A DNA stretch of 64,000 nucleotides. It comes from Anas platyrhynchos. Its lineage: Eukaryota > Chordata > Aves > Anseriformes > Anatidae. Numbering within the stretch: the first letter of the stretch is position 1; the number at the start of each line of letters is the position of its first letter. The stretch covers positions 1,991,501 through 2,055,500 of the forward strand of contig NC_092602.1 in assembly GCF_047663525.1 (NCBI RefSeq), written 5' to 3'. Positions 25,801 through 36,645 of the stretch are shown piece after piece. Made by a program: the position numbers and the translations under genes. Below the pieces are notes generated by a model. The model was not told the origin of the DNA. It searched no databases and saw nothing but the letters and a program-made list of their open reading frames with translations.

Positions 25801-28800
25801 CTGATTAATTGTGCTTGCTTTAAACAAATTCATCCCAGGTGTTCCTATTCCTCGTAGCTTTAACCACTGTGTTAGTAACAAGCAAACTTCTATCCATGGC
25901 TGAAAACCTGTAGAGAAACTTGTTGGTTAGATTCTTAAAACGTCCGTTCAGAGAGTCACTGTGATGTAAAAGTGCAGGTTCCTGACTTGTACACACTAAA
26001 GCTAACAAAAAATCATTTGCCACACTGCCGTTATTACTTTCAGATTGCATAATTAAGGGGCCTAATGAGAATTATAGATTGATCTGGCAGCAGTCTCTGG
26101 TCTCCTTCTGCGATGACTTTGTTCTGTTATTGGGTATTTATTTAAACTGGCAGCATTCTTACTGGATCAGTAATAATGCCAGAGAGGGAACCGTTACTTC
26201 CTCATTAACATTGTACAGGAAGAAAGTCCCTAAACAAATCCTCTTTATCTTCCTGTGTCAGTCCACAAGCTAACTGCATCCATTCCCTTCCCCTGTATCT
26301 CCTTCTAAACATGAAGTGGTTAGTGCAGCAGGTAAGTTTAATATGCTTTTCTTTTTTCTTATTTAATGATAGTGAGACAATGCAGGTGAGAAATCAATTG
26401 TACTGGAATCAGTTTTTGAACTGGAATTCTTGTAATGAAACAGCTCCCCTTAAGAAAAGGGAGAGAAGTAGAGCACCCTACATGGTACTGTGCTCAACAT
26501 GCTCTTAGTAAGCAGTACTGCCTTTGCATTTCAACAGGTGTAATGCCTCTTATGTTTCAGGTGTGCCTGCATTGATGCAAGACATGCTCAAAAAGCGTCC
26601 CGGAAATGGACTCTGGAGATGGACGTGGCCCTGGTTCAGTACATTAACAGGCTTTGTCGCCACCTTGCGATTACACCAGCACGGCTCCATCCCCATGAAG
26701 TCTATTTGGATCCAGCTGATGCAGCAGATCCCAGAATTTCCTGTCTGTTAAGTATGTGCAGATTATAGCATTTAGAATTGCTTTGTAGTGTTCTTATTTC
26801 TGTGTTCTTGCTTTGTGTTCTTATTTCTATGCTGTTTATGGGTTTGCCAGGAAAGGCACCTGCTGGAACTGCTGAATCTTTTGAAGAGAGGCTCCCAGGG
26901 ATATCCAGGCTCCCTGGTTTCACATGAGATTAGTTTTCTCAGGTCTGTTTACTGAGCAGAGAGATATTCCAAGCTTGAAGTGACTGAACACAGGGTTACA
27001 ACTGACTTTTGCTTTGGTGCTTATGATAGGGTGCTTTCGCTTTGGTGCTTTTGTCCCAGACATCTGGGACGTTCCTTTGGAGATGCGTACTATGGGGAAC
27101 ACGGAGTCCAGGTCTCTAGAAATGCACTGTAACTGTTCTGTGCTCTCCAGGCACACCTTCCAGGCTATAACAGGCTTCAATCTTTCAGCTTGAAGGAGGA
27201 AAGAATGGTTGGATTTCAATTCTGGACCTAGGGAGACTTTAGTCACCTAAATCTGTTTGAAGCATGAAGTTACTTTTAAGAGCTTTTCCACATGAATGGA
27301 AATTTGATGATGATGAAAGACAGTGGACTCAGATACCCAGGAGTTTAACATCCAGGAAGGGAAGTCGTGGTTCACTGCTGTTCTTGTGCTGTCAGCCCTT
27401 TTGATGTGCAGGGGTCAGGAGGGGCTGCTTTCGAAGGAAGCTCCCGTGGCTCCTGGACTGAATCCACTGGGAGGATGGATGTTACAGCAGGTAGGGGACA
27501 TCTTTATCTCTGACTGAATCTTTCCCACTTCAGATGTTCCTGTTGAAAGTCTACGCCTGCGGTTTGCACTGCTGCAGTCTCTCAATACAACATTAGAGAC
27601 GTTCTTCCTACCGCTGGTGGAGCTTCGGCAGACCGAGATGTACAGTAACAGTATTGCTGCCTTGCTGCAAGAGGCCAAAGGTCAGTTTCTCGGGGAGAAT
27701 GGCTGTTGCCTGAAAGGCTGTGCTATGTACCATGGTGAACTACTTAATATGTTTTGCAAAAAACCTGGATGCATGTAAACGTGTGACAGAAATGATGATA
27801 TGGAGGGGAGAGGGAATGCGAGGTGGTGATTTCAGTGCACAAACACTGGATTATTGGTCGTATTCTCAGCCTGATAAGCTGTCACATGTCCAAAATGGCA
27901 TAAACCCAAGGGCACTTCTTAGTTTTTTATTGGTTTCCTTTTTTAAAGGTGGGAAGTAGTGTAAGGGGGATGATTCATGCAAGAACTTGCTATAATTTGT
28001 TTTAATTTGAAAAAGGAGAAGATACAAAATTCACCAAAGGTGTCAGCATGCAAAGGCTTTTGTTTTGGCCCAGCTAAAAAAAAGGAAAAAGCTTGGGAAC
28101 CTGGTATGGAGAAGTGAGGAGTGTTCATCAGAGTTCTTTCCCCCATAAATCTGGGCTCTCCATAAAGGCAATGTGACAGCACTACTTTTTATCTTGTTTT
28201 CTTTCCTCCAGCATTACTGTCAAAACATTTCTAATTTCTGAAAGCTATTTGGCAGTGTTTCTGATTAACAGGATTTCTGGTGGAGTTGCTAGGATCTATT
28301 TCTATAACAGTAGAAATGTGTTCATCAGTGTCCTAATCCAGTGCACCTCTTCTAGTAAGCATCAGTAGCAAATGCTTTCAAATAAATTTGAAAATGTGTA
28401 TTAGCCATTTCTTAGATACCGAATGGAGATCATTGGCTACTGAAGATTTTCAGAAAGCAAGATTGTAGAAGGGTAGATTACAATTGAAATATGCGAAATA
28501 TGCAAAATATGCATTTCTTTATTTAGGTTTAATCTTTTATGACACAAAAGTAACTGTAATGAACAGAGTGCTGAATGCCACTGTCCAAAGAACTGCAGAT
28601 CATGCGGCCCCAGAAATCACCCTGGATCCCCTGGAAATAGTTGGAGGTAAGGGAAACATTTATCCTCTTCAAAAGTCATTTTTAACATTGTAACATGTCA
28701 GATCTGTCTTAACAAAGCTCAGATATGTTGTTACTGCAAAATACCGAGTATGGGAATTTTATATTCCTATATTTTTCAACAGGGGAAATCCGTTCTTCAG

Positions 28801-31800
28801 AAAATTCCTATTTCTGCCAGGCAGCAAGGCAGCTAGCCTGCGTGCCATCCTCACAGCTCTGTGTTAAACTCGCCAGTGGTGGAGACCCTACGTACGCCTT
28901 CAACATTCGGTTCACAGGGGAGGAGGTTCATGGAACAAGTAAGTCAGGATTAAAGAGTTCACACATGGGTGACACTGGCAACAGTTGTGAGAATTTACTC
29001 CAAGTGGAACCCCAGTTTCCACCAGAATGTGGCTCCTTAACTTTAAGGAGCAGCGCAACCTTTGTGGTGTTTGTAGCTCTGCAGATGGAAAAAAAAGAAT
29101 CTTCCAGTAATTAAGCAAGCCGATTTATTTACATCTTTTAATAAAACAGGGAATTGTGTGAGCATACAACTTAGCTAACTTTTTGTGAACTTTTGTACCT
29201 ATTACTGAACAAAGCGTCGCCTAATGCCTTCTCTCAAGGGTAGTTTTCTTTTGAAGGTCCATGGTTGTTACTGACAATATCTCTGAAGAGATAAATGCTG
29301 CTTCCACGGCTTAGTATTTACAGTGACTTCTAATACTTTGCCTCGCTGCTTTTAGCTGTGGAAATGTGCTGCCTGCAGGACCCTGTTGTTATGAAGACAG
29401 CACCCGTCATCTTCTAATCGAGTTATGAATTCCATTTGCAGGCCAACTGGTGTAACAAGTGTTCGTGCTAGTCTTACACACAAAGTGCTGGAAGACAAAG
29501 CAGCATTTCGGGATTCAGCAGGAGGCAATTCAATGAATATCTTTGCATGTAATTAAACTATTAAAATTGAACTTGAGCATGAATAATAGGCTGGCAGGGC
29601 TGGCATCTACGCCACCATTGTTAAAGCCTGTGCAGTCAGAGAGGTTAAGCATGTAATCTAAAGCTTGAAACATGATTTCAAGGAGAACAGCAAATTCTGA
29701 ATTAAATGGCAATGGTTACAAGCCTGAGAGAGCACTTCATTATTTTGTCCCTCTCTCTTGCAGGTGGATCTTTCCGTCACTTTCTTTGGCAAGTCTGTAA
29801 AGAGTTACAGAGCTCCTCACTCTCCCTTCTCCTGCTGTGCCCAAGCTCTGCAGTCAATAAGAACAAGGTGTGGTGTCTCAGTGCAAGAAATGAAGTTGCC
29901 TTTCCTTCCATGAATGCATGTGTTCAATGCCAGGTTGAATGGGGTCTTGGCCATCCTGATCTAGTCAGTGGCACGCCTGCCTGTGGCAGGGGGTTGGAGT
30001 GAGGTCCCTTTCAACTGAGCAAATCCTCTCTTAGACTATTCAGTGGTATTCGTCTTGTTCAAACCAGTATTTTCACAATCATGTTAATTTGTGGGCCTGC
30101 AGGGTATGCATCAATTGTTAAATGTTGGTTTGTATACTCATTTTTTATTTTTTTTCCTAAAGGGGAAGTACATTTTGACGCCGAGCCCTATAACCTATGC
30201 AGAGGAGCAGCTATTTCACTTCTTTGGGCAGCTTTTGGGTATTGCAATTCGAGCAGATGTTCCCCTGCCACTTGACCTCCTGCCCTCGTTCTGGAAGACC
30301 CTGGTAGGAGAGCCACTGGATCCTGATGTTGATCTCCAGGAAGCTGACATCCTCACCTACAACTATGTAAAAAAATTTGAAAATGTAAGCAATTTTTTTT
30401 CTCTTTTCTTCAGGGCTTCCCCCATAAGCACGGTGTTCCACCAACAGCTACGTTTACTGACTGGTAGTGGTCAACTTCGCTGCTCGCAGTCACTTGAGCA
30501 GGGTCACAAAGTGTTTCAGTTTATTTTGTGTGCAGGATTTTACATCCTGATGAGCAGCTTTTACAAATCAATCTGCCAGGTGCAGCAGGACTATTCAGCA
30601 GACTTCTGAAACGTTTACTGACACTCCACACCACTAAACCAGGCAGTAACGAACCAAAGCAGTTACTGCCTGTTGGTGTCAGTGATGTCTCCAGGCGATA
30701 TAATCAGTGCACCTCATACACCGTGCTGATACCTCACCTGAGTCACAGGGACGAGATGCTGTGACATGTTGGTCATCGGGTACTGTTCCTGTCTTTTGTG
30801 GTAGATAAATGATGAGACTGAACTGGAAGCTCTGTGTGCAGAAATTGCTTCTCAGCATCTAGCGACAGAGAGCCCTGACTGCCCTAATAAGCCATGCTGC
30901 AAATTCACCTACCTGACCATGACGGGGGAAGAAGTGGAGCTTTGTCCCAGAGGCAGGCACGTTCCAGTGGGGTGAGTAACAGCTTCCTTGGCAGGATGTT
31001 GCAGTGGGTTACGTGCAAGAGAAGCATCTCTGGAATAATTTTCCCAGAGCCAAGCTCTCCCAAGAAGCTTTTGTAACCAGCTGAAGGCTAGAACAAGCTG
31101 GGAACACTTCACGTTTGTTGGCAGGAACTTGGGATCTCTGGCACTACTTGTTGTTTTTGTTCTGTAAGAAATAGATGGCTGAGGAGCAGTGCTTATCGAC
31201 TGCCTGCGGCTTAAGTAAACACCCACAGTTACAAGGCTTGTGAGAAATGGGTGACGTGAGTGTGAGAGAGGAGAAAGCTGAAGTGGACTTGAATTGGGAG
31301 GCATAAGAATGTAAATAGCTAAACGCTCAGAGTCAATTATTCAAAACCAACCTCTCCATAAAACCCTCCTGTAAGTAACAGTTCCGGGATAGCACAGGTG
31401 GGTTCCTAAGCACTCTCCTTTCTTGTCTTGAATCTCTGCCCTTGCAGGTGGGAGAACAAGGATGTTTATGCAACTGCAATCAGGAGCTTGAGGATGCGTG
31501 AGCTGCAAACTCCAGAGTGCATGACTGCAGTGCGTGCAGGGCTTGGCTCTATCATTCCCCTGCAGCTTCTGACTACGCTGACCCCCCTCGAGATGGAGCT
31601 GAGGACGTGTGGGCTTCCATACATCAACCTGGAGTTTCTCAAGGTATGAGGAACTGCAGCTTCTTTGGCAAAACCTGCCGGACTGACAAGCAGAGGAGGA
31701 TCTTTCCCCATGGAAGGTGTCAGAGAAGAACCTTCTGCTTGCGTTACACTGTGGTGGTGTGTATGGCACACTGCCCTGTACTTGGACACCCCTTTGTCCC

Positions 31801-33266
31801 AAAGAAGTTCTTAAGATTTCACAGGTTTCAGGGAATAACAGCAGCAGGGCTTGTTCCAGAGAGGAATAATGAAATTACTTTTTTTTCCTTATGTATTAAA
31901 TCTTAATTCCATCTCTGTTTTATTGAGCTTTACTCAATATTTGTCATTGAATTTAAGGGCTGAAAGAGCTGCTGCCCCTATTTCAAATAGCAATTAACCT
32001 CTGGAAATCTAAAAGTAGTGTTCAACAGACAATTTCTGGTTCTAAATACTTTTATTTCAATACTATAAGAACTATGCCATTTCAAAAAAACTTTTGTATA
32101 GAATATTCTTATCAAAGAGCATCAGTATTGTTTTGTTTTCCTTAAGCAGCAGTGATGAACTGCACCAGTCCTGCATATTAAACAAAAAAGCAATGTATTC
32201 CACCAGCACTGCGGGGCAGACAGACTAGGATGAGCCTGTAACAAAAGCTGATGGTCTGACAAGATACAAAACTGTGTATATTAATGGTCTGCTGTGGTTG
32301 GATTTCTTAATGATTTTGAAAAGGCAGAAGACTTTAGTGAGGGAGGTGCAGTTACCATCCCCTTTTATCCTCTTAGTCTAAGTGAGGAAGATCTACCAAG
32401 GGAGAAGAAAACAGCAGTGGATATTTTGTCCTTTTTCTGTTAGGCGCACACGATGTACCAGGTGGGGCTGATGGAAACTGATCAGCACATCGAGTTTTTC
32501 TGGAGTGCGTTGGAGATGTTCACCCAGGAGGAGCTCTGCAAGTTCATAAAGTTTGCCTGTAACCAGGAACGAATCCCCTTCACGTGTCCTTGCAAGGATG
32601 GAGGTCCCGACACTGCCCACGTCCCGCCTTACCCCATGAAAATTGCACCCCCTGATGGAGCTGCAGGTGTGTTTGCTGTCTCTGAAGGCACAGAAAATCA
32701 GTTCTGCTCACATCATGGTCCTAGTCTTCAGTTCCCCCTTTTTAATTTAAACATGGATTTAATGTACAAAAAAAAATAAATAAATAAAAAGAGGGAGGTA
32801 GTTATAGCTACAAATAAAAGAAAACCTGTTTTTAAATCATGTAATTCTGTAAAAATAAATATCAAATTTTAACTACTTAACACGGTGCCTTCTGGAGATG
32901 GTAAGATTTTCTGTATTTGTCTTGCACGCTTTTTAAACAATGGAACTAACAGAAATTGGCCTTAAAACTGGGCAAAAGGGACTGCACCATTTAGGGTTTG
33001 GAGAATTACATAGAATTGTATTCTTTTGATATTTGTTCTTAAGAAGCATAGGGTGGGGAAGGATGCTTTTGGAGAATGAGGTGAAAAGCAGAGGATGTAT
33101 TCAACCAGCTGGTGCTCCTTTCCCTGCAGGCTCTCCAGACTCGCGGTACATCCGTGTCGAGACGTGCATGTTTATGATCAAACTTCCTCAGTACTCCTCG
33201 CTGGACATAATGCTGGAGAAGCTCCGATACGCCATCCACTACCGGGAGGACCCACTCAGCGGCTGA
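1152..33266 (+). CDS. HECTD4: HECTD4, probable HECT-type E3 ubiquitin ligase (5'-partial, 54 exons, 3' end complete)
   Basis: This is the C-terminal 3270 residues of HECTD4, a very large HECT-family ubiquitin ligase that receives ubiquitin from an E2 as a thioester and passes it to substrates. Joining 54 exons, all with GT-AG introns, gives 9813 nt in one open frame ending in TGA at 33264-33266. Exon sizes are 80-281 bp apart from one of 1304 bp. The protein closely follows vertebrate HECTD4 as I know it, including the SPRY-like region, acidic run, KPKSPEKSKP linker and HECT domain. The human protein is about 4000-4400 residues, so roughly the first quarter lies upstream of the window. I see no frameshift or internal stop. 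Exon coordinates are given in the block entries that follow. Identity is very secure. Single exon borders rest on splice consensus and phase, not on transcripts. Confidence 0.97.
2138..2211. repeat. (TA)n(TG)10(TA)n microsatellite in a short HECTD4 intron
   Basis: TA-rich repeats flank ten TG units (2169-2188). The repeat fills about half of a 151-bp intron and ends 30 bp before the exon at 2242. Confidence 0.95.
5455..13079 (+). CDS. HECTD4: HECTD4 exons 11-23 of this window (helical scaffold)
   Basis: Exons: 5455-5601, 5896-6080, 6493-6646, 6980-7260, 7558-7747, 8871-8952, 9594-9796, 9981-10116, 10665-10847, 11083-11253, 11680-11849, 12280-12395, 12976-13079. Most of it is predicted helical scaffold, seen as leucine-rich stretches such as LLSLLLDQRPSPKLVLIILQ. 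The exon at 11083 encodes VLGKGIAGSIGVVASIN followed by GIATVKF, which looks like a small beta-barrel (glycine spacing, alternating hydrophobics); its family is uncertain. The exon at 12976 encodes the proline run RPPPPPLQ. All junctions keep phase. Introns are mostly 240-1120 bp and carry no other gene. Confidence 0.93.
7748..8870 (+). other. HECTD4: HECTD4 intron 15 (1.1 kb), no feature seen
   Basis: A plain AT-rich intron between a GTAATC donor and a TAATAG acceptor. Short open frames on both strands have no family-like composition. I see no recognisable repeat or RNA gene. Confidence 0.7.
13355..14428 (+). CDS. HECTD4: HECTD4 SPRY-like (concanavalin-type) domain, exons 24-27 of this window
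   Basis: Exons: 13355-13516, 13639-13787, 14059-14138, 14265-14428, encoding fragment residues 1212-1396. Successive strands read FYWEIEIVSYG, PIVSFGFATE, GRAVHYNGSSLL, GDVAGIGWER, GRVYFTYCGQRLGP and MWPVVHIQKK. This order matches the SPRY core: YWE-x-E-I, then F-G-F, then a GD-x-x-G-x-G turn, then V-x-F-T-x-x-G, then P-V-V. SPRY domains bind proteins, so a substrate or partner docking role is likely (inference). The GTPPPPGQPAKG loop before GRVYF is long for a SPRY domain. Confidence 0.9.
15019..21085 (+). CDS. HECTD4: HECTD4 exons 28-38 of this window (acidic run and linker to the large exon)
   Basis: Exons: 15019-15256, 15552-15688, 15859-15985, 16606-16743, 16861-16997, 17161-17321, 18023-18204, 19601-19806, 20121-20251, 20479-20684, 20906-21085. 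The exon at 15552 encodes the acidic run DDESDDDDDDDIP, built from GAT/GAC repeats that could vary in length. The exons that follow are strongly HECTD4-like, for example GMVDIARQTVEFLYEENGG and YWYPIDMLERPPAGYRRT. The last exons encode SPPPGAVLVLHSLPLEFPLA just before the large exon. All phases are consistent. Introns of note are 17322-18022, 18205-19600 and 16744-16860 (117 bp). Confidence 0.94.
18205..19600 (+). other. HECTD4: HECTD4 intron 34 (1.4 kb), no gene seen
   Basis: The intron holds a G-rich patch (18487-18506) and a poly-T run near 18950-18963. Around 19064-19250 both strands are briefly open, but the predicted peptides have no family-like pattern and are not needed for the HECTD4 frame. 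No repeat family is recognised. Confidence 0.65.
21365..22668 (+). CDS. HECTD4: HECTD4 giant exon 39 of this window (serine-rich insert, possible RRM-like halves)
   Basis: At 1304 bp this exon is 4-16 times longer than its neighbours. It starts in phase after CACACAG and ends at TAGTGGAG before the donor GTAATT, covering fragment residues 2011-2445. In order it encodes a helical segment (NFLWTTDMAACVKELIFHLL), a serine run followed by a basic cluster (KRKKVKMKREK) that could act as a nuclear signal, a helical segment with HRALTLLIILRHL, then LLVISGIPTHL and VFKDEIYIPL. A long serine/threonine-rich stretch with two SLGS-type repeats follows, and the exon ends in KGFAVVE. The frame stays open for 52 codons upstream of the acceptor and 25 codons past the donor. 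I take this as chance, because the in-phase joins at 21365 and 22668 restore the family sequence. Confidence 0.95.
22669..24027 (+). other. HECTD4: HECTD4 intron 39 (1.36 kb), no gene seen
   Basis: This intron interrupts the KGFAVVE|IRSRAK segment. It is AT-rich without recognised genes. A stretch at about 22925-22985 faintly resembles old CR1 sequence, but too weakly to call. Confidence 0.6.
24028..27680 (+). CDS. HECTD4: HECTD4 exons 40-46 of this window (Lys/Pro/Glu linker and pre-HECT helices)
   Basis: Exons: 24028-24235, 24528-24751, 24861-25012, 25200-25306, 25644-25767, 26561-26751, 27534-27680. The first continues KGFAVVE with IRSRAKIEKIRASL and an acidic patch (DGEDELMEMSTEE). Exons 42-43 encode a charged, disordered linker with repeated SPEK/KSP units (KPKSPEKSKPEEKDPEKSP), which are likely phosphorylation sites (inference). 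Exons 44-46 return to folded helices (RSVWRAILSCGYDLHFE, KWTLEMDVALVQYINRLCRH) leading into the HECT domain. The intron at 24752-24860 is 109 bp and one third of it is a TGTTT repeat. Confidence 0.94.
24777..24814. repeat. (TGTTT)n microsatellite in a 109-bp HECTD4 intron
   Basis: About seven copies of TGTTT occupy a third of the intron 24752-24860, upstream of the acceptor TTGGAAG at 24860. Confidence 0.95.
28486..28514. repeat. Three tandem AAATATGC-type 9-mers
   Basis: Three imperfect copies of AAATATGCG/AAATATGCA end 12 bp before the acceptor of the exon starting at 28527, in the likely branch-point zone. Confidence 0.85.
28527..33266 (+). CDS. HECTD4: HECTD4 HECT catalytic domain, exons 47-54 of this window
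   Basis: Exons: 28527-28646, 28783-28938, 29764-29867, 30163-30384, 30805-30971, 31448-31643, 32444-32666, 33130-33266, covering fragment residues 2830-3270. The N-lobe shows FNIRFTGEEVHGTSGSFRHF, the HECT F-x-x-E-x-G-x-x-x-G signature, then LGIAIRADVPLPLDLLPSFWK. The C-lobe shows FFWSALEMFTQEELCKFIKF, then ETCMFMIKLPQYSS, where TGC at 33165-33167 (residue 3238 of the fragment, 33rd from the end) is the catalytic cysteine that carries ubiquitin. The protein ends REDPLSG and lacks the phenylalanine four residues from the end that many HECT ligases use. The catalytic domain looks intact. Confidence 0.96.
29918..30030 (+). mobile_element. CR1-like LINE 3'-end fragment, sense, in a HECTD4 intron
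   Basis: The phrases GGTCTTGGCCATCCTGATCT, GTGGCAGGGGGTTGGAGTGA and GGTCCCTTTCAACTGA follow the last approximately 100 bp of avian CR1 elements in the forward direction. The fragment lies in the intron between the exons ending at 29867 and starting at 30163. It is short and diverged. Confidence 0.75.
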
Positions 33267-34146
33267 GAGGACAAAGGGAACGCCTAGAGGTGACTCTGGA
33301 TTGTTTCATAACTGCTAATGTTGGAACCCTTCAATTCACTTAAAAATACCTCCTGTAACACTGTGTGACGAGCTGGAGGTTAATTTATTTTCTGAACTTT
33401 TGTTCCCATTACAATAATTACTGGAAGACTTACATTTTGTATTTGTAGATTTTGTGGTGGACTGGTTATTTTGCTGCCTTGTTTGTGGAATATTTGTAGG
33501 ATAGTTTAGTAAAGACCAGTTTGTGTATAATTTAATTTTGAAAAACCTTTAAACATGTACATTTCTAATTTTGTAATTTAGAATGGTATTACCCATGCCA
33601 ACACAACAAAAGTGAGGATGTTCTGAGTTTGGGAGAACTCAGGGGTAAAGGCTCATGGATCGCTATCCCTCGAAACATTTCTGAGTACAAAGGGGAAGGA
33701 ACCAGGGGAGGGAATCACTGCTGGGTGCCTGCCGGAGCTGAGCACAGTCCCTTTCCTTTCTGCAGTCAGAGAACGTGCAGGGCTTCCAGCACTTGCTTGG
33801 GTTTTAGAGCAGGAAAGGCTGCCAAACTGCATGCTTGTGTCCACCATTTTCTTGTAACTTTTTAATTATAAGTAAGCACACGGGGAGCTGCCACAATGAA
33901 CGTGGGCTTTCAGCTGGACACTTGTGATTAGGAAAGTTTATAACTGAGAGAACAGTGAAAGGGGCCGTAATTCAGTGGGGTTCTTGCCCTAGGTGTTCTT
34001 AAATGTCTGCTTTGCTTAGTACTAAAATAATTTCTTTATTGTAATTAAAATATTAGCAGAAACAAAATGGCTTCTCTCTGTATGGTGTAAGATACCACAG
34101 TACAAGCTTACAATCTGTGACTTCACCCCGTTTCCAAATGAGCTTT

Positions 34147-34695
34147 CAGAATAATCACAGAGCTGTAGAGTTAGAGGACAGCCCAGGTCGGAAGGCACCT
34201 GGGAAGATCTCCAGGTCCAGCTGTTCCTGGGCAAAGGGAGCCTGGATGAGCCTGTCCAACACCCAGTCCAGTCGCATCTTGCAGACCTCCGATGATGGGG
34301 GTTCCACCAGCACCCCTGGGGAGGCTGTTGCAGGGATTGTTTGTTCTCACTCTAAAATCCTTCTTTTTTATACCAAGATGAAACCTTTCCCAGTGCAGCT
34401 TGTACCTGTTGCCCTGTCTCTTTTCCATGTGGCTCCCTGGGAGGGGAGAGCCTCCCGTTCTCTTTGCAGTCACCCTTTTAAGTACTGGAGCACTGTGCTG
34501 AGGTCCTACTGGAATCTTCTCCAGGGTGAACAGACTTAACACCCTCAGGCTTTCCTCCCAGGGCAGGTTCTCCAGCACTTAGATCGTTGTGGCCCTCCTT
34601 TGGACCCCCTCCAGTCTGTCCTCATCTTTGTGGATTGTGGGGACCAGAACTGGGCACCGTGCTGCAGGGGTGGCCTGACAAGTGCTGAGTAAAAC
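34147..34695 (-). mobile_element. CR1-like LINE fragment, antisense, 5'-truncated
   Basis: Read on the + strand, this stretch has the order of phrases typical of a reversed avian CR1 3' end: AGAGCTGTAGAGTTAGAGGA, GGAAGGCACCT, then CTCCAGGGTGAACAGACTTA, CAGGCTTTCCTCCCAGG, GTGGCCCTCCTTTGGACC, and GGACCAGAACTGGGCACC. The element therefore runs on the minus strand, with its 3' end at the low coordinate and its 5' end truncated near 34695. It lies inside the HECTD4 3' UTR. It is diverged and non-coding. Confidence 0.8.
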
Positions 34696-36179
34696 ACCTG
34701 TAACTTGTATTTGTACTCAAAAATGATTGATCTTTGGATCTAAGAGCAAATTATCCTAGAAAAGTGACACCTAAAAGGAGAGTGAGGTGAGGGGAAGGCA
34801 GAAGGTTATTTGGTTGAAGATAAAGCTTCTATTTTGTATGGAAAGATAATAGAAGACTATGGAGAGAGAGCAGTTCTCCAAATTTAACTTTCTTGTTTCA
34901 AAGTATGTTCTGCAGTGGTTTCAAAACAGCACATCAACGTGTGCGTCTTCCTTTGCTCCTGTAGAAGCGTTGCACAGTAGTGGGAGCATTTAAAAGTCAG
35001 GCGTTGCTTTGTTAATCTCGTAGAGCCAGAAATGAGTGAGAATTGCCTGCGTGCTAAAGAACTGAAGAAAGCATACTGAAACTACTGCTGTGCTCCTTGG
35101 CTTGATACTATATGTAAGTTAAGTGCCAGTACTGAGCCACGAGTTATTTATTTTTCTTCTGATGTGTTTGGTGCACATCAACCACACGAGAGGTTTATGA
35201 TGGTGTGCGTGTAACTGTACTTCAAGGTTGGTATTTTGTCTCTTTAGACGACAGCATACGCTGATTTGGCTTGTCGGTGGTCATGGGAATTGAAAAACCT
35301 GTATTTATTGTATATTATTGTGAATATTGGGAATTATGAGTGTGTGGTACTTGGAAGATAAAATGTGAGTGCGAGAGAAAAGCCTAAACAAGTGTGTATA
35401 TTCTTGTTCTTCTGTGAGTGAATGGAAAGAAGTGTGTGCAACAGTTGTAGAGATAGTTGTTGGCATACAGAGTCTCCAAATCCTGTGCTTAGGAAAGCTG
35501 TTACCCTTCTATTGCGTATGTCCCTCCCTTTCACAGGAACAGATACATGTAGGAAGAATATTTACTCTTGAATCTTGTCCATTTCCTGGTAGAAGCATAT
35601 ATGTAGCTGAGAAATCATTCAGAGTAAGTGCAACACAGGTAACGTTTACAATGACAAAGGGGAAAACTGAGCAGAAGAAAGGGCTTGGGGCCATATTTTC
35701 CCATCTCGGATGTGCATTCTCAAACAGGTGCTGTAAGGAAAAGGAAAGAGCGTCAACTGCATTTCATGGCAGAACTGGTGCTGCTGGCAGTGAGGTGGTT
35801 GGAGTTTCTTTCTGGTGATGGAAGTGCAATTGTGGTGTTGGTTTTCAATTAAATCTCTTTTCAAGCCCTTAATCCTTTGGGGGGACTTGCAGTGCAGTCA
35901 AATACCTCACGCGCAGGGGTTTGAGAACTCGGTATGCCAATGGTTCCAAGGCTATGATTACAGCTGTAAGATAACTGCTGCTTATGTCTGGCTTCTCCTT
36001 CCAGAGGGCACATTTGAGAGAAACATATCTGCATCTTGGCCCTGAAGAGTGTGCTGTAAAATTACTTGATAAGTATTTATTACAATTAATTATTTATGAT
36101 TACAAATAACAAACTTAGTCAATGCTGTTTACACTTTGCTGTGTAAATTAAGCTCCTTATACAGGAAAATTGTCACACT

Positions 36180-36185
36180 AATAAA
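36180..36185 (+). terminator. HECTD4: HECTD4 alternative poly(A) signal AATAAA
   Basis: AATAAA in CTAATAAATAACC, followed within 20 nt by a U-rich run (TTGACTTTTTTTTTTGTCC). It is a plausible proximal cleavage site. Confidence 0.45.
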
Positions 36186-36639
36186 TAACCTTCATTGACT
36201 TTTTTTTTTGTCCTGAAGAATACTATGATCCCGGTAAGAGGATAAGTTGTAGTGTTTGATGGGTTTTGTTTATTTTTTTTCGTTACTAGGAAGGAAGTGC
36301 TGCAGGGGTTTGGACTGTAGCACAAATGGCCTTTTAATTAAAAGCTTTTCTAATCATCATTACTTGTGCTTTAAATGAACTTGACATTGTCTGTAATAGG
36401 CTTGTTTGTCAAAACGAAGATTGGTTTGTGACTTTTTATATATACTCAGAATGTAAAATTATACTCAACAATGGAAAAAACTCTGAAGCTGGGTATTAGT
36501 TCTAGCTTGGCGTGTGTCCATCTCGGTACCGTACACAGCATTAACCTGTTAAGTGCTCTTGGCCATACAGTGTACACTGCATAAAGGAGATTCTTAACAT
36601 CCCTTTAGATGTATTGTGTCCTTATTTGGGGCTGGAAAT

Positions 36640-36645
36640 AATAAA
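36640..36645 (+). terminator. HECTD4: HECTD4 alternative poly(A) signal AATAAA
   Basis: AATAAA embedded in AAATAATAAAAAAATCC, followed by TCCTCCTGTGATG. It is a possible proximal 3' end. Usage cannot be judged from sequence. Confidence 0.4.

Noticed and set aside
31341..31802. 153-codon minus-strand open frame opposite a HECTD4 HECT exon
   Set aside because: It is the antisense shadow of the exon 31448-31643 plus flanking intron, with no independent support.
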